A DNA stretch of 64,000 bases from Arthrobotrys musiformis (Eukaryota > Ascomycota > Orbiliomycetes > Orbiliales > Orbiliaceae), in NCBI GenBank assembly GCA_036971715.1, contig JAVHJL010000005.1, positions 2,976,001-3,040,000 of the forward strand, written 5' to 3'. The notes under the pieces were generated by a model that ran no database searches, was not told the origin of the DNA, and was given only the letters and a program-made list of their open reading frames with translations. Position 1 is the first letter of the stretch; each line of letters begins with the position of its first letter. Both the position numbers and the translations under genes were made by a program. This document shows positions 37,301 through 47,618 of this stretch, piece by piece.

Positions 37301-37572
37301 TAGAGAGCGAAGGGTTGGCTAGGGAGATTATCAACCGTGTGCAGAGGTTGAGGAAGAAGGCTGGATTGCAGGCGACGGATGATGTCAAGATGGTGTTTAA
37401 GATCAAGAAGGATGGTATTGGGTTGGAAGCAGTGTTTGAAGAGCAAGAGGAGGCCATTGAGAAGGTTTTGAGGAGGAAGGTAGAGAAGGATGAGGGCGGT
37501 GGGGAGCTTTTGATGGAGGAGGACCAGGATATCCAGGGGGCTACGTTTTCGTTGAGATTGTTGAAGTTGTAG
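34301..37572 (+). CDS. ILS1: cytosolic isoleucyl-tRNA synthetase
   Basis: Exons 34301-34732 and 34804-37572 give 1066 residues; the yeast enzyme has 1072. It charges tRNA-Ile. The start at 34301 has a near-perfect context (CCCACCATGG). The class I HIGH motif is GLPHYGHLLA near residue 48 and the KMSKS motif is KKMSKRLKNYPDP. The editing domain lies between them, with TTPWTLPSHTG and VHQAPAFGEEDY. The zinc- and tRNA-binding C-terminal region follows. No mitochondrial presequence is visible, which supports the cytosolic form. One 71-nt phase-0 intron interrupts the conserved NDYK-TLKPEFMESVWW block. Confidence 0.98.
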
Positions 37573-37713
37573 ATTTCTTTTACCCCGCTCTCAGTATCAT
37601 GGGGTAAAGGGGGCTGAACGGGCTGCTTTATGGCTTTTGAAGCGGCTTTAGATGGGCTAGTTACTAGGCTAGCGTTTAGAGAGATATATACAAAGTTTAT
37701 TATCCTTCCCAGA

Positions 37714-38024
37714 CTACTTTTTCCCCATATGTTTCTGCGATCAGTGATACACTATTAGTAAAAGATAGTTTAAAATAGTAAATGGGGAGAAGAGTACCAT
37801 AACGCAGGTCTGGAGGATCTGGAACTCGGCGAGACACTTGTCCTTGTAGACGTTGTTGAAGTCCTTGACGATGCATTTTCCGTACGCTGTGGACTGTATA
37901 TATATACGGATTGATTAGTCCCCGACCCCCCTCGCTTTAGTCTGGGAGTGGATGGTACCTCTACGCCGCATTTGGCGACTGCCTGGGCGAGTCGGTCGAC
38001 GGGGCGGATTTTGCTGCCTGTCAT
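37714..38024 (-). CDS. twin-CX9C protein, NDUFAF8-like
   Basis: Three minus-strand exons (38024-37959, 37893-37798, 37734-37714) give 60 residues. It was reconstructed from splice signals, because no single frame shows it. The sequence reads RPVDRLAQAVAKC at the start. It contains two CX9C pairs: CGVESTAYGKC and CLAEFQILQTC. This coiled-coil-helix layout matches proteins oxidised by Mia40 in the intermembrane space. The order of motifs resembles NDUFAF8 (C17orf89), a complex I assembly factor; that is inference from pattern. The last exon is six codons (KHMGKK) plus stop. The gene is divergent from the GPI transamidase gene with 273 bp between start codons, and its 3' end faces the isoleucyl-tRNA synthetase gene at about 140 bp. 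Confidence 0.8.
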
Positions 38025-38297
38025 TTGTGGAATCGATGTTGGAGGGGGTGGGGTCAGCTTGCACATTTTGCGTTGGCGTGGTCGGCGTCGTCGACGTCCA
38101 TCACGTGACACACATCCGTGGTATTTTGTCATCGGAATGCGTTGCCGTGAATGCTGCTTATCAAGCGGACGGACCCCTGATGGTTCTTGGTGGTTCCTGG
38201 TGGCCTTTGCTTCAACCTCAAAACCGCCAACCCGCTGGTCTCTGTCCACATCGACCGCATACACACAAATCAATTCGAACCTCACAAAAACGACAAG
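38025..38297. promoter_or_regulatory. shared divergent promoter
   Basis: 273 bp separate the start codons of the minus-strand twin-CX9C gene and the plus-strand GPI transamidase gene. Both promoters must lie here. No TATA box is evident. Confidence 0.55.
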
Positions 38298-39491
38298 ATG
38301 AAGTTACCAACCTGGGGCAGTCTCGCACTGCTCTCCCTCCTCCCGTCAGCATGCCTCGCGCAGTCGCAGCATACCTCCAACTGGGCCGTGCTCGTCTCCA
38401 CCTCGCGATTCTGGTTCAACTACCGCCACCTCGCCAACGTCCTCTCCATGTACCGCACCGTCAAACGTCTAGGCATTCCGGACTCCCAGATCATCCTCAT
38501 GCTCTCCGATGACGTTGCCTGCAACCCCCGCAATACCTTCCCCGGCACCGTCTACAACAATGCAGACCGCGCCATCGACCTCTACGGCGACAACATCGAA
38601 GTCGACTACCGTGGCTACGAAGTCACAGTCGAGAACTTCATCCGCCTCCTCACCGACCGCGTACCGCCGGACACCCCACGTAGCAAACGCCTCCTAACCG
38701 ACGACAGGAGCAACATCTTCATCTACATGACCGGCCACGGCGGGAACGAATTCCTCAAATTCCAAGACGCCGAGGAGATCTCTGCGTTCGACATCGCGGA
38801 TGCCTTCCAGCAGATGTTCGAGAAGAAACGGTATAACGAGATGTTATTCATGATAGATACCTGTCAGGCGAACACGATGTATTCGAAATTCTACAGTCCG
38901 AATATTCTGGCCACCGGGTCTTCGGAGTTGGATCAGAGCAGTTACTCGCATCATGCGGATAACGACGTCGGCGTGGCGGTTATAGACCGGTACACGTACT
39001 TCAACCTCGAGTACCTGGAGACTCATGTCCAAAACGCGAGTTCGAAGCATACCCTCGCCGATCTGTTTAATTCGTACGACCCGGTTAAGATTGCGAGTAC
39101 TCCCGGGATCAGGACGGATTTGTTCAGACGGGATCTGTCGGAGGTGTTGATTACGGACTTTTTGGGGAATGTGCAGAATGTGGAGGTTGATGGGGATGGG
39201 ATGATTCTCGACGAGGATCTGCTGGCTTTGGCGAGGAGTGCGGGGTATAATGTTAGTGATTGTAAGGATGTTGGTCTTGCGATGAAACGGTTCGGCAAGA
39301 AGGGTGCTGTGGTTAGTGAGGAGGCTGAGAAGGAGAGGGATGCTACTGCTGGGGAGGAGAAGACTTGGGAGGGTCCGGCGAGGGTGCACAAGGACCGGCA
39401 GGACGACTTTTGGAGGAACGTGATGAGTGCTGGGGCGGTTGGGGTGTGCTTTGTTGGGTACTGGGTGTTCAGTATGATCGATAAGGTATAA
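38298..39491 (+). CDS. GPI8: GPI transamidase catalytic subunit Gpi8/PIG-K
   Basis: A single exon of 397 residues. Gpi8 is the cysteine-protease subunit (family C13) of the ER complex that replaces the C-terminal signal of a precursor with a GPI anchor. A signal peptide covers about residues 1-21. The domain starts NWAVLVSTSRFWFNYRH. The catalytic His is in YMTGHGGNEF (about 146) and the Cys in MIDTCQANTM (about 188). The 42-residue spacing matches yeast and human enzymes. A C-terminal transmembrane segment follows a charged stretch (VGVCFVGYWVF). The start at 38298 is used rather than the in-frame 38187 codon because it begins the signal peptide. Confidence 0.97.
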   Translation: MKLPTWGSLALLSLLPSACLAQSQHTSNWAVLVSTSRFWFNYRHLANVLSMYRTVKRLGIPDSQIILMLSDDVACNPRNTFPGTVYNNADRAIDLYGDNIEVDYRGYEVTVENFIRLLTDRVPPDTPRSKRLLTDDRSNIFIYMTGHGGNEFLKFQDAEEISAFDIADAFQQMFEKKRYNEMLFMIDTCQANTMYSKFYSPNILATGSSELDQSSYSHHADNDVGVAVIDRYTYFNLEYLETHVQNASSKHTLADLFNSYDPVKIASTPGIRTDLFRRDLSEVLITDFLGNVQNVEVDGDGMILDEDLLALARSAGYNVSDCKDVGLAMKRFGKKGAVVSEEAEKERDATAGEEKTWEGPARVHKDRQDDFWRNVMSAGAVGVCFVGYWVFSMIDKV

Positions 39492-39816
39492 TAGACCTAA
39501 GTCCGGGGGGTATCCCTTTGTGGCGCCTGGGTATGAGACCAAGTCCGGGGGGGTTTGAGAGTGGAGTTATAGTGTATTTTGGCATTGGATCTATTGTAGC
39601 AATAGGGCGTTATTGACACACGATGGGATATTATATTGGTGGAGTGTTCTTTTTAGTTCGAAACCTTCGTCTTGTACCATATATTACTATACAGCGGCAT
39701 GGTAGATAGCTTTTGTAAATGCATTGCCCGATTTTACCTATCTGATCTTCTTTAGTGCTGGCTGAGATGTCAGTGCCGAGAGTATGTGTGCTATGCTGTG
39801 GGTGTAGACGGAGGAC

Positions 39817-39824
39817 TATAAAAG
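39817..39824 (+). promoter_or_regulatory. TATA box (TATAAAAG)
   Basis: A consensus TATAAAAG lies about 200 bp upstream of the ATG at 40030. It precedes a pyrimidine-rich leader and a likely 5' untranslated intron, so the distance is reasonable. It is the clearest TATA element in the window. Confidence 0.6.
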
Positions 39825-39906
39825 GAGGCATGTCCCCCTCACATCTTTCCCTTTCTTATCGTTACACGTTCCCTCAGCTCTGACATACCACCTGTTAATC
39901 AACAAC

Positions 39907-39971
39907 GTAAGTCCCCTACAAACTACCTAGGTACCTACCTTCGTGTAATAGCTCTCCTAACATTCCCATAG
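39907..39971 (+). other. probable intron in the 5' untranslated leader
   Basis: Donor GTAAGT at 39907 and acceptor CCCATAG ending at 39971 bracket 65 nt between the TATA box and the start codon of the coiled-coil gene. The length matches other introns in this window. Position and consensus are the only evidence. Confidence 0.5.
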
Positions 39972-40029
39972 CTCTCCCCAAACCCCTCTCTACCATAAAA
40001 TACAAACAAGAAACCCCTACAAAGTAAAG

Positions 40030-40779
40030 ATGTTCTTCGTCTACGCCCCCGGCGACACGAGAACCTTCTACTTCTCGCCCGCTTCAATCGTCTCCTTGAG
40101 CTTCTGCACTTCTTTCTTGATCGGCGTCGTCATCTCGCTCGGATGGATATGCTCCCGCCGCGGCTTCGGCAGGAAATCGCGGTCGAAGAAGGCGAGGGAT
40201 GAGAAAGGGCGTAAAGTCCGTACTGCGGCTGAGTTCCGCCGACGGGTCGTGGATATGATGCGGCACCGACAGGATCAGGCTGCCATGGCGGAGATGGAGA
40301 GGCAAAGGATTGAAAGGGAGAAAGAGGAGGATGAGGAGTTGAATCGTGAGGTTCAGGAGGAGGAGGCTGTTCTGAAGAGAAACGAGGGGGGGAAGAAGGA
40401 TGGTCAGACTACGCCGGCGGGGTTTGGGACGGACTCTGAGGATGGGCCTTTGCTTTTACAGGTCATCAGGCTGCGGATGAAGGAAAGGGAGGAGAAGAGG
40501 AAGGCTGATGCGGAAAAGAAGCGTGAGGGTCGGAACAAACTCAAGAAGGACAGCAAGATGACGAAGGAACGAAAGAGGAAAGAGAAGGAACAGAAGAAGT
40601 TGGACAAGAAGGAGGCGAAGAAGAAGAAATTGGAGAACCTGGAGGACCTCCGCGATAAGGTTATTGCAGAGTGGGATGCCTCTGTTGCTGCTGTGAAGGA
40701 GCTGGAGGATAACAGAGACCGTCCGGTCCCGAGGAGGGAGCTGAGGAAGGGGAGGAGACATGTCCCTCGCATCTACTGA
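40030..40779 (+). CDS. single-pass membrane protein with long charged coiled coil
   Basis: A single exon of 249 residues with no recognisable family. A hydrophobic segment at about 17-41 (SLSFCTSFLIGVVISLGWI) is followed by Arg/Lys-rich sequence, so the bulk is probably cytosolic. Residues about 65-225 are almost entirely Glu, Lys and Arg in a heptad-like pattern, broken by a short Gly/Thr-rich loop near 120-135. A Lys-rich core (about 160-205) could bind RNA, ribosomes or microtubules; none of this is shown. The start follows a TATA box and leader intron. Composition alone makes remote similarity searches unreliable. Confidence 0.75.
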   Translation: MFFVYAPGDTRTFYFSPASIVSLSFCTSFLIGVVISLGWICSRRGFGRKSRSKKARDEKGRKVRTAAEFRRRVVDMMRHRQDQAAMAEMERQRIEREKEEDEELNREVQEEEAVLKRNEGGKKDGQTTPAGFGTDSEDGPLLLQVIRLRMKEREEKRKADAEKKREGRNKLKKDSKMTKERKRKEKEQKKLDKKEAKKKKLENLEDLRDKVIAEWDASVAAVKELEDNRDRPVPRRELRKGRRHVPRIY

Positions 40780-41070
40780 TCGGACCACCTTATTACTCTG
40801 GTTTCCCTTAGCCCTCGCCTGTGTTAACGATGGAGTGCCCACCATGTGTATACTAAACTGATTATTATTATTATTGAGGTGTGATAATGGCGTATTTGGG
40901 GCTACGAGACAAATTCCTTTTCCAATATATCAACCAACCATCCTCCTACCAACAACCAATCCATAAAGCATCGCATCTCCTCATATGCATCTCCAAACTC
41001 ATCAAAGGCACTACCTATAAATCGAGCTGATACCCTCAGTTGAGCTTCATCTATCCTAAGATTATATTTG

Positions 41071-41161
41071 GTAAGTTATTTGGTCAGATTTACACCTCTC
41101 GGGTGGTATTTTTCTGCTTTATCGGAGCTATAATCTAATACGAATCTCCCCGACGCGCTAG
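41071..41161 (+). other. probable intron in the 5' untranslated leader
   Basis: Donor GTAAGT at 41071 and acceptor GCGCTAG ending at 41161 lie just upstream of the small zinc-protein start at 41184. The 91-nt size fits the window. It supports transcription of this short gene. Confidence 0.55.
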
Positions 41162-41183
41162 CCCTCAAGCACCTCCAGCCACA

Positions 41184-41429
41184 ATGAGCAAAGACCAGAA
41201 GAAAGACCCAAAAGAGGCCATGCGCATCGAGGCATTGTTGAATCCTCTCCCAAACCCTGCCGAAAAGGTAAGTTCTCCTCCTTCACTCTGCTGATTGAGT
41301 ATCGACGCTAATTGATTGCTGAAGAAAAAACCCAACATTCAAAGGTGCAGCTACTGTGGCAGCTCCGCTATCAACAGCATGAATTTCCTCTGTTTTAATT
41401 GCAAGAGGTTCACCCATCCTGATTCCTAA
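41184..41429 (+). CDS. 62-residue Cys4 zinc-ribbon-like protein
   Basis: Exons 41184-41267 and 41325-41429 give 62 residues. It is too short for a simple ORF scan. The start is MSKDQKKDPKEAM in a good context (CACAATGA). Two Cys pairs, CSYC and CFNC, are separated by 11 residues, a compact zinc-ribbon spacing. Basic residues flank them. The 57-nt intron has a GTAAGT donor and a TGAAG acceptor and is phase 0. The leader also appears to contain an intron. I do not recognise the family. A structural zinc role is inferred from the Cys spacing only. Confidence 0.7.
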
Positions 41430-42024
41430 GCCCTGGTTTTGGATGGAATCTTGATATAGTCTTCTCCTTTACTATTATTATTCTTCTTCCTTTCTACAAT
41501 GCATTGGGCATCGGGCATCGGGCCCTGATGTAGTTTTCTGGGTTTCTTGTGCGCATTCCATGGCTCTTGTTTCTTCTTATTGATCAGATCGGTCTTGCTA
41601 TTCGTGTAACTAGACTGACTGCACCTTCAAGAGGCAACATCAATCCACTCCAATCCAATCCAAATATCCCATCGCTATCCCTCTCTTCTCTTCTCCTCTC
41701 AAGCTTCGAGGTAATTGGGGCCGTGTTGAAAATGTTGGAATCTGCCGCAAATGCCGTCAGAGCCCGTCACACGGCCGCACAAGGAAGCTTGGACCAGCAC
41801 TGAACTAACGTCAACAGCTGCAAGAAATCCAACGTAGCCGAACAGAAAAAGCCCCACCCGCTGCTAACTTTCTGGGGAAAGCTAACCAGCGCTAGCAGAG
41901 TTTTAGTTTGTCAAAATATCCCACCTACAACCTTCGGCAAACTACCTTTTTGAGATCTCGAGAAGATTAAAAACAGATTTTTTTTTTTTGTTATAAAAAT
42001 TTCTTTTTGAGAAGTACCAACAAA
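41430..42024. other. intergenic region
   Basis: 595 bp with the 3' flank of the zinc-protein gene and the promoter of PRMT3. An open frame at 41549-41803 is a chance product with no motif. Nothing else is supported. Confidence 0.5.
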
Positions 42025-43916
42025 ATGTCGACAAAAGCGCCTGCTATCCATAGGTCGCCCCCTTCGTCTGAGGGTAGCAATGCTGAATCCGACTCCGGTT
42101 CTTCGGGTTGGGAAGATCAAAACGAACTTGACGACCAGGACGAATCTACGCCGATACAGTGCGTTCTCTGCGAACTGAAATTCGACGGCGGGGCCGCCGA
42201 TGTTTGGGCACATTGCAGCAAGGAGCACGGCTTCGACTGGCATGCTACTAGCAAGAAACTCAGTACGTTTTGAACCATTCTTTTACATCCTTCCCGGTTA
42301 GATTGAATCGTCAATTGTTAATTTTACAGGGAAAATATAGACCTCGACTTCTACGACAAAGTCAAGCTCGTCAACTTCATTCGTAAAAACCCAACCACGG
42401 ATCTCAAGTCCATTACCAAAGAATCCTTCGCCTCGGAAGATAACCTTATCCCCGTCTTGGAGAATGACCCCCTACTCTTCGAGATCGATGATGACAGCGA
42501 GGAAGACGGCGGGGTAGCGGTTAAACCCACCGCCCCTCTCCCCATCGACGTCAGCGACCCCACCGCTGCCACGGCATTGATCCAAACACTCACCCAGCAA
42601 CTCCAAGAACTCGAGACAAACTTCGCCAAATACAAAAGCGCCGTTGCAGAAGATTACCTCAAGCGGGTGGAGGAGAGTAATGTTGTTTACAAGAAGCCCG
42701 AGGCCCATCCCGAGGGGAAACGGGACGATGATACGCATTATTTCAATTCGTACTCTGGAAATGATATCCATGAGACTATGTTGAAGGATACCACGCGGAC
42801 GGAGGCTTATAGGGATTTCATCTATGACAATAAGCATGTATTTGAGGGCAAGACGGTGTTGGACGTTGGATGCGGGACTGGTGTAAGTTTTTGCCTGATT
42901 AGGGGGGGATTGGGGTAGATAATATGGTGCTGATTAGAGGGTAGATTCTGTCCATGTTCTGCGCGAAGGCTGGTGCGAAGAAGGTATTCGCGGTCGACAA
43001 TTCGAATATTATCGAGAAGGCCAGGGAGAACATTTTCGAAAATGGATTGGATGGGATCATTACGTTAGTTTTTCTCTGCTTAGGGTATAGCTTTTGGGCC
43101 TTATACTGACGGGAACATAGATGTATTCGTGGAAAGGTCGAGGAAATTACTCTACCTGTTAAGCAGGTCGATATCATTGTTTCCGAATGGATGGTAAGCA
43201 TTCCCACAATCCGTCTGGGGGTCACGCATACTAACTAGGTCAATCAGGGATACTGCCTCCTTTACGAAGCGATGTTGGATTCCGTCCTATATGCTCGTGA
43301 TAAGTATCTCGCCCCGGATGGCCTAATGGTTCCTTCCGAGTGTCGTCTTCTCATCGCAGCAATGCACGACAGCGACTACATGAACGACAGCGTTCACTTC
43401 TGGAACAACGTCTACGGCTTCCGCATGTCCTCCATGAAAGAGCGTATTAGAGAAGACGTCGTCATCGCGCACCTGAAGCCTAGCAGTCTTGTTTCCGAAC
43501 CAGCTGTATTCCTGAACCTACCGCTGCATACTATCAAGACCGGAGAACTGGTGTTTACAAAGTCTTTCGAGCTGGAGATTTCTGAGAATGTGGAAAGTTT
43601 GGATGCTTTCCTTGTCTACTTTGACAACTACTTTGCCACATCGAGGAATAGCGTCATTGGGGAGAACGCGAGGGCTGAGAAGTGGACCGGAGAAGGGGTG
43701 GCTTTTACAACCGGACCGGGAGGGAAGGAGACACATTGGCGACAGGGGGTTCTCATGGTACAGGATGGTGCGGGACTGTTGCATACCGGCCAGAAAGTCA
43801 CGGGAGAGATCACATACAAGAAGTCTGCAGATAACTCGAGAGAGTTGGAGATTGAAGTTGGATGGGAAGTCGTAGGGAAGAATAAGAAGCGAACACAGCT
43901 GTGGCATATGAGATAG
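42025..43916 (+). CDS. RMT3: protein arginine methyltransferase 3
   Basis: Exons 42025-42262, 42341-42882, 42945-43063, 43121-43193 and 43248-43916 give 546 residues. PRMT3 is a type I arginine methyltransferase whose main substrate is ribosomal protein uS5 (Rps2). A C2H2 zinc finger near residues 47-70 (CVLCELKF, then WAHCSKEH) recruits the ribosome and marks PRMT3. The AdoMet-binding motif is VLDVGCGTG. The double-E loop is SEWMGYCLLYEAML and the THW loop is in KETHWRQG. The methyltransferase core starts at HYFNSY. Intron 1 needs the acceptor at 42339-42340 (ATATAG). The nearer CAG at 42328-42329 would give a stop codon within four codons. Confidence 0.95.
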
Positions 43917-44257
43917 AACCTAAATAACGACCGGAGATACCAGGTACTCTTGCATATTGTATTACTATTCCAGTAGCTTCAAAAGTATACATCTTTCCCC
44001 CCGTTTCCTTTTCTTCTTTTTAGTTTCGATTTGGTGTGGGGGGTGCAAGCTGGATCGAGATGGTTTATTTAAGCTCGTTCAGCCCGGCTGCGTTTTCCCC
44101 AATCAGCAAACTGTCAAATGTCATCCGCTCCACACTCTCTTTGGCTGGGAGCATAGTATCGAGATATCTCTAATTCCCATATTCCCCACTGTCTCGGATT
44201 CTGTTTCTTAGGCTCTATTGCTACCTTATTCCCTATTCCACCGTATCCCTTCCAGCA
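43917..44257. other. intergenic region
   Basis: 341 bp between PRMT3 and the metallophosphoesterase gene, both plus strand. A T-rich segment lies near 44000-44035. No gene is supported. Confidence 0.5.
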
Positions 44258-46700
44258 ATGGGCGAAGTAATCTATTCCGCCGGGCGAGATACCCCGCCAG
44301 ACGTGCGGCTCGTCCACTTCAACGATGTCTACAACATTGGAGCGAGGTAACTCTCCCAAAAACAACACACTTATTTTCCAACATTTTACCACAAAAATAT
44401 ACTAATAGATAAATATTAAATTTGAAGTTCACGAGAACCAGTCGGCGGTGCGGCCAGATTTATCAGCCTGGTTAAACACTACCGGGATGCCGAGGAGTTC
44501 AAAGACCAGCCCGGTCTGCTGGTTTTCTTCTCCGGGGATGCGTACAATCCTTCGCTGGAGAGCACGGTGACAAAAGGTAATATAAACTTTTTTTTTCCTG
44601 TGTACGTCATGTTTTACTTTAATATTAGTTGTTAACTGGTCGTGGAAATGGGTGAATAGGGAAACATATGCCCCCGATTTTGAATGCGATTGGGATCGAT
44701 GCTGCTTGTGCTGGGAATCATGACTTTGATTATTCTCCCGGTATGCCATTCTCACATTCACCCTGCGGACGAATATTTATTGATATCATCGGGTAGAGAA
44801 CTTTGCGCACCTCGGGAAACTATGGTATTTTATTCCATATATTTAAATATCTCAAGATGGATTGTTATTCTGATTAGATCTGGGGGAATAGCAATTTTCC
44901 GTGGTTGACCGCGAACCTTTTCCTCGATGGAAGACCTATTGGTGACTGTCAGCCGACCACTATGCTCACCACCACGGATGGGATCAAGATCGGGGTTATC
45001 GGTCTTGTTGAGGAAGAGTGGATTGCTACGGTGAACAGCATACCCCCCAACGTGGTATGGCGTGATGCAGCGACTGTGGCGAAAGAACTGGTGCCGAAAT
45101 TGAGGGAGGAAGGCGCGGAGATGGTGATCTGTGTTTCTCATGCGAGAGAGCCGAATGATATCAAATTGGCCAAGGAGTTGCCGGAGGGGTTGATTGATAT
45201 TGTAAGTTTTTCTTCTTCTTCTTCTATAATCTGTAATACTCGAGGCTATGGTGCTGATGTGATAGATACTTGGGGGGCATGATCACCATTATGCGCATGA
45301 GATTGTGAACGGCGTCACGATCCTTCGCAGCGGAACGGATTTCAAAAATGTATGAATTTCTGATAACTTCACCCATTGAGCGGGGACGAATGCTAATAAC
45401 ACTAAAAGCTATCATACCTCACCGCCCGCCGTAAAGTTACCGGCAAGGGCTGGGACTTCGACGTCCTCAAACGTGATATAACCAGCGGCATAAAAGAAGA
45501 CCCCGACGCCGCCAAAATCGTCAATGACCAAACTGGCGCACTCAAAGCCAAAATGGAGAAACCGATCGGAATCACCTCCGTCCCGCTGGACTCCCGCTTC
45601 ACCGTCGTCCGCACCAAGGAATCCAACGTCGGTAACTTCTCCTGCGACGTCATGCGGTACTTCTACAATACCGACTGCGCGCTCATGGCATCCGGCACGA
45701 TTCGGGGGGATGTAATCTACGAACCGGGTATAATCCGCATCAAAGACCTCCTCGACTGTTTCCCCTTCCAGGACCCCTGCGTGGTCATCAAAATCTCCGG
45801 GGAGAAGATCCTCGGCGCCCTCGAGAATGCGTTTTGTAAGGTCCCCGCGCTGGAGGGGCGGTTCCCGCAGGTATCTGGCATGAGGATCGTGTATGATCCC
45901 GATGCGGAGCCTTTTAAGCGCGTGGTGAGCGTTAGTATGGGCTGTGCGCAGGATCCCAAGCATTATGAACCGCTTGTTAAGGATAAACTGTACACCATGG
46001 CCAGTAAGTCCCCACAATCCATCGAGGAAATCTACATAATGAGATCTGATGTTAACAAAACCACCCAGCACGAGACTACATGCAGCGCGGCAAAGAGGGG
46101 AACGAAATGATGGCCGACTGCGAGGTAATCGTCAACTCCGAATCCGGCCTCCTCCTCTCCACCCTCCTCCGCCAGTACTTCCTCTCCCTTAAAATCCTAG
46201 GAAGCTGGTCCGCCCACCGCGGACCCGATGCAATCAACCCGGAACCATCAGCCGCAAACTACCCCGCATCCGCCAGTTCCTCGGAAGACTCCATCGCAGA
46301 AGCATTCATCGAACACCCCGAAACCCAACAAATAGGCCGACGACCATCGATGCTGCACCACTCAAGCTGCACCTCCCAGCGCTTCCAAAGACTCCAAGCG
46401 CGGCATAGAGAAAAGGGCATGCTGGAGGACGAGCCCCTCTCCCAACCCGACGAAGCCGACGGCAATCCAACCTCACCCGTCGTCGACGAGGCGACTCAGA
46501 AGATTCTGGACAATTTAAAACGAAAAGCCGGTAGGAAGTGGGGACGCTTGGCGCTGGGGAGGGGATTGAAAGACGATACCGAGGAGAGCAGTAAAGATGA
46601 ATTGGGGAGTAGGTGGGATAACCACGGCTTGAATTGGTGTAAGGGGATCAGACCCATGGTCGAAGGAAGGATTAGAACCGTCAAAGAGGCCTCGACTTAG
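44258..46700 (+). CDS. 5'-nucleotidase/UshA-family metallophosphoesterase
   Basis: Eight exons (44258-44346, 44428-44576, 44660-44740, 44797-44824, 44892-45201, 45266-45349, 45409-46003, 46069-46700) give 655 residues. The calcineurin-like metal site is visible: HFNDVYNI, FSGDAYNP, GNHDFDY and GGHDHHY. A 5'-nucleotidase C-terminal domain follows (about 330-490, with NVGNFSCDVMRYF and ASGTIRGDV). There is no signal peptide or GPI tail, so an intracellular enzyme is likely. The substrate is unknown; nucleotides or other phosphoesters are both possible. The last 170 residues are a hydrophilic extension. Exon 4 is only 28 nt, and the next acceptor (44890-44891) restores CNFPWLTAN. A nearer AG at 44879-44880 would create a stop. 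Confidence 0.9.
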
Positions 46701-47618
46701 ATTCTTTTCCGCCCTCTTCTCAGAGCTTTATTAGGAAATGTCGAATGAATGGTTAAAGGGAATGGGGTGTAATCGTGTTCACTCTTTGATACCAACGTTA
46801 TAGACGTTTTGGGTAAAAAAAAAATCGTATAACACGCTCGTTCGTCGTTAATTAGACCCGGTGTTTTCCAAGTTAAAGGTTATCGTGTAACAAGTACTTT
46901 TAAAAATGATACTAAAGTGTATTGATATTGAATGGATGAAGATATAAAATCGAACGCCCGCTAATCCCACTCGAATATGAAAGATATATATAAAAAAAGG
47001 AAGCAGGGCATCGAAAGAGTAGATAGATAAAATTGGTGTCGAGGGAAAAGGGGACTTTGTTCAGGTATGGAAGGAATTATGTAGTTATAAACCAAAAAAA
47101 AAAAAAAAGGCAGTATATGCTAGTGATGATGGTGGCTATGACGAGGAAATATCAAACGAGTGCTTTTTGCTGGATGACAAAATATCTGTTGCTGGTTGTG
47201 GAATGGATTCCCCCCAAAATCGTTGGAGAGAGAGCAAAGTAGTTCTAACAAATGGAAACGACAGGGCTATGGGGGTATCTTTGTGATGTAAAAATGGAGA
47301 ATGAGAAAACAGCAAGTATGCAAAGGAAAAAGCTTTACAAAAAGGAAACAGCTTATGTGGGAGTATGTCTTTAGGGAAAACAAACCAAAAAAATATAAGA
47401 AAGAGCAGACCATTACAAAGTTGTTAGGGACAAAATGCCGCCTTCATGCATAACCCCCCTTTCCTTTTGTAGACCAGACAAAAAAATACTACCCATTCCA
47501 ATCGAATCATAATAGTAAGAATAGAAAAAGGAAGCAAAACAAAAAGGGAGCAAAAAACCAAGGAAATGTTCATATCGCTAATAGACATATGAGAAGAAAG
47601 AAGAAAAAGAAATACCGG
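46701..47618. other. A-rich convergent 3' intergenic region
   Basis: 918 bp between two converging genes, holding only 3' flanks. Several poly-A runs occur (46815-46824, 47094-47108). Nothing else is supported. Confidence 0.55.
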
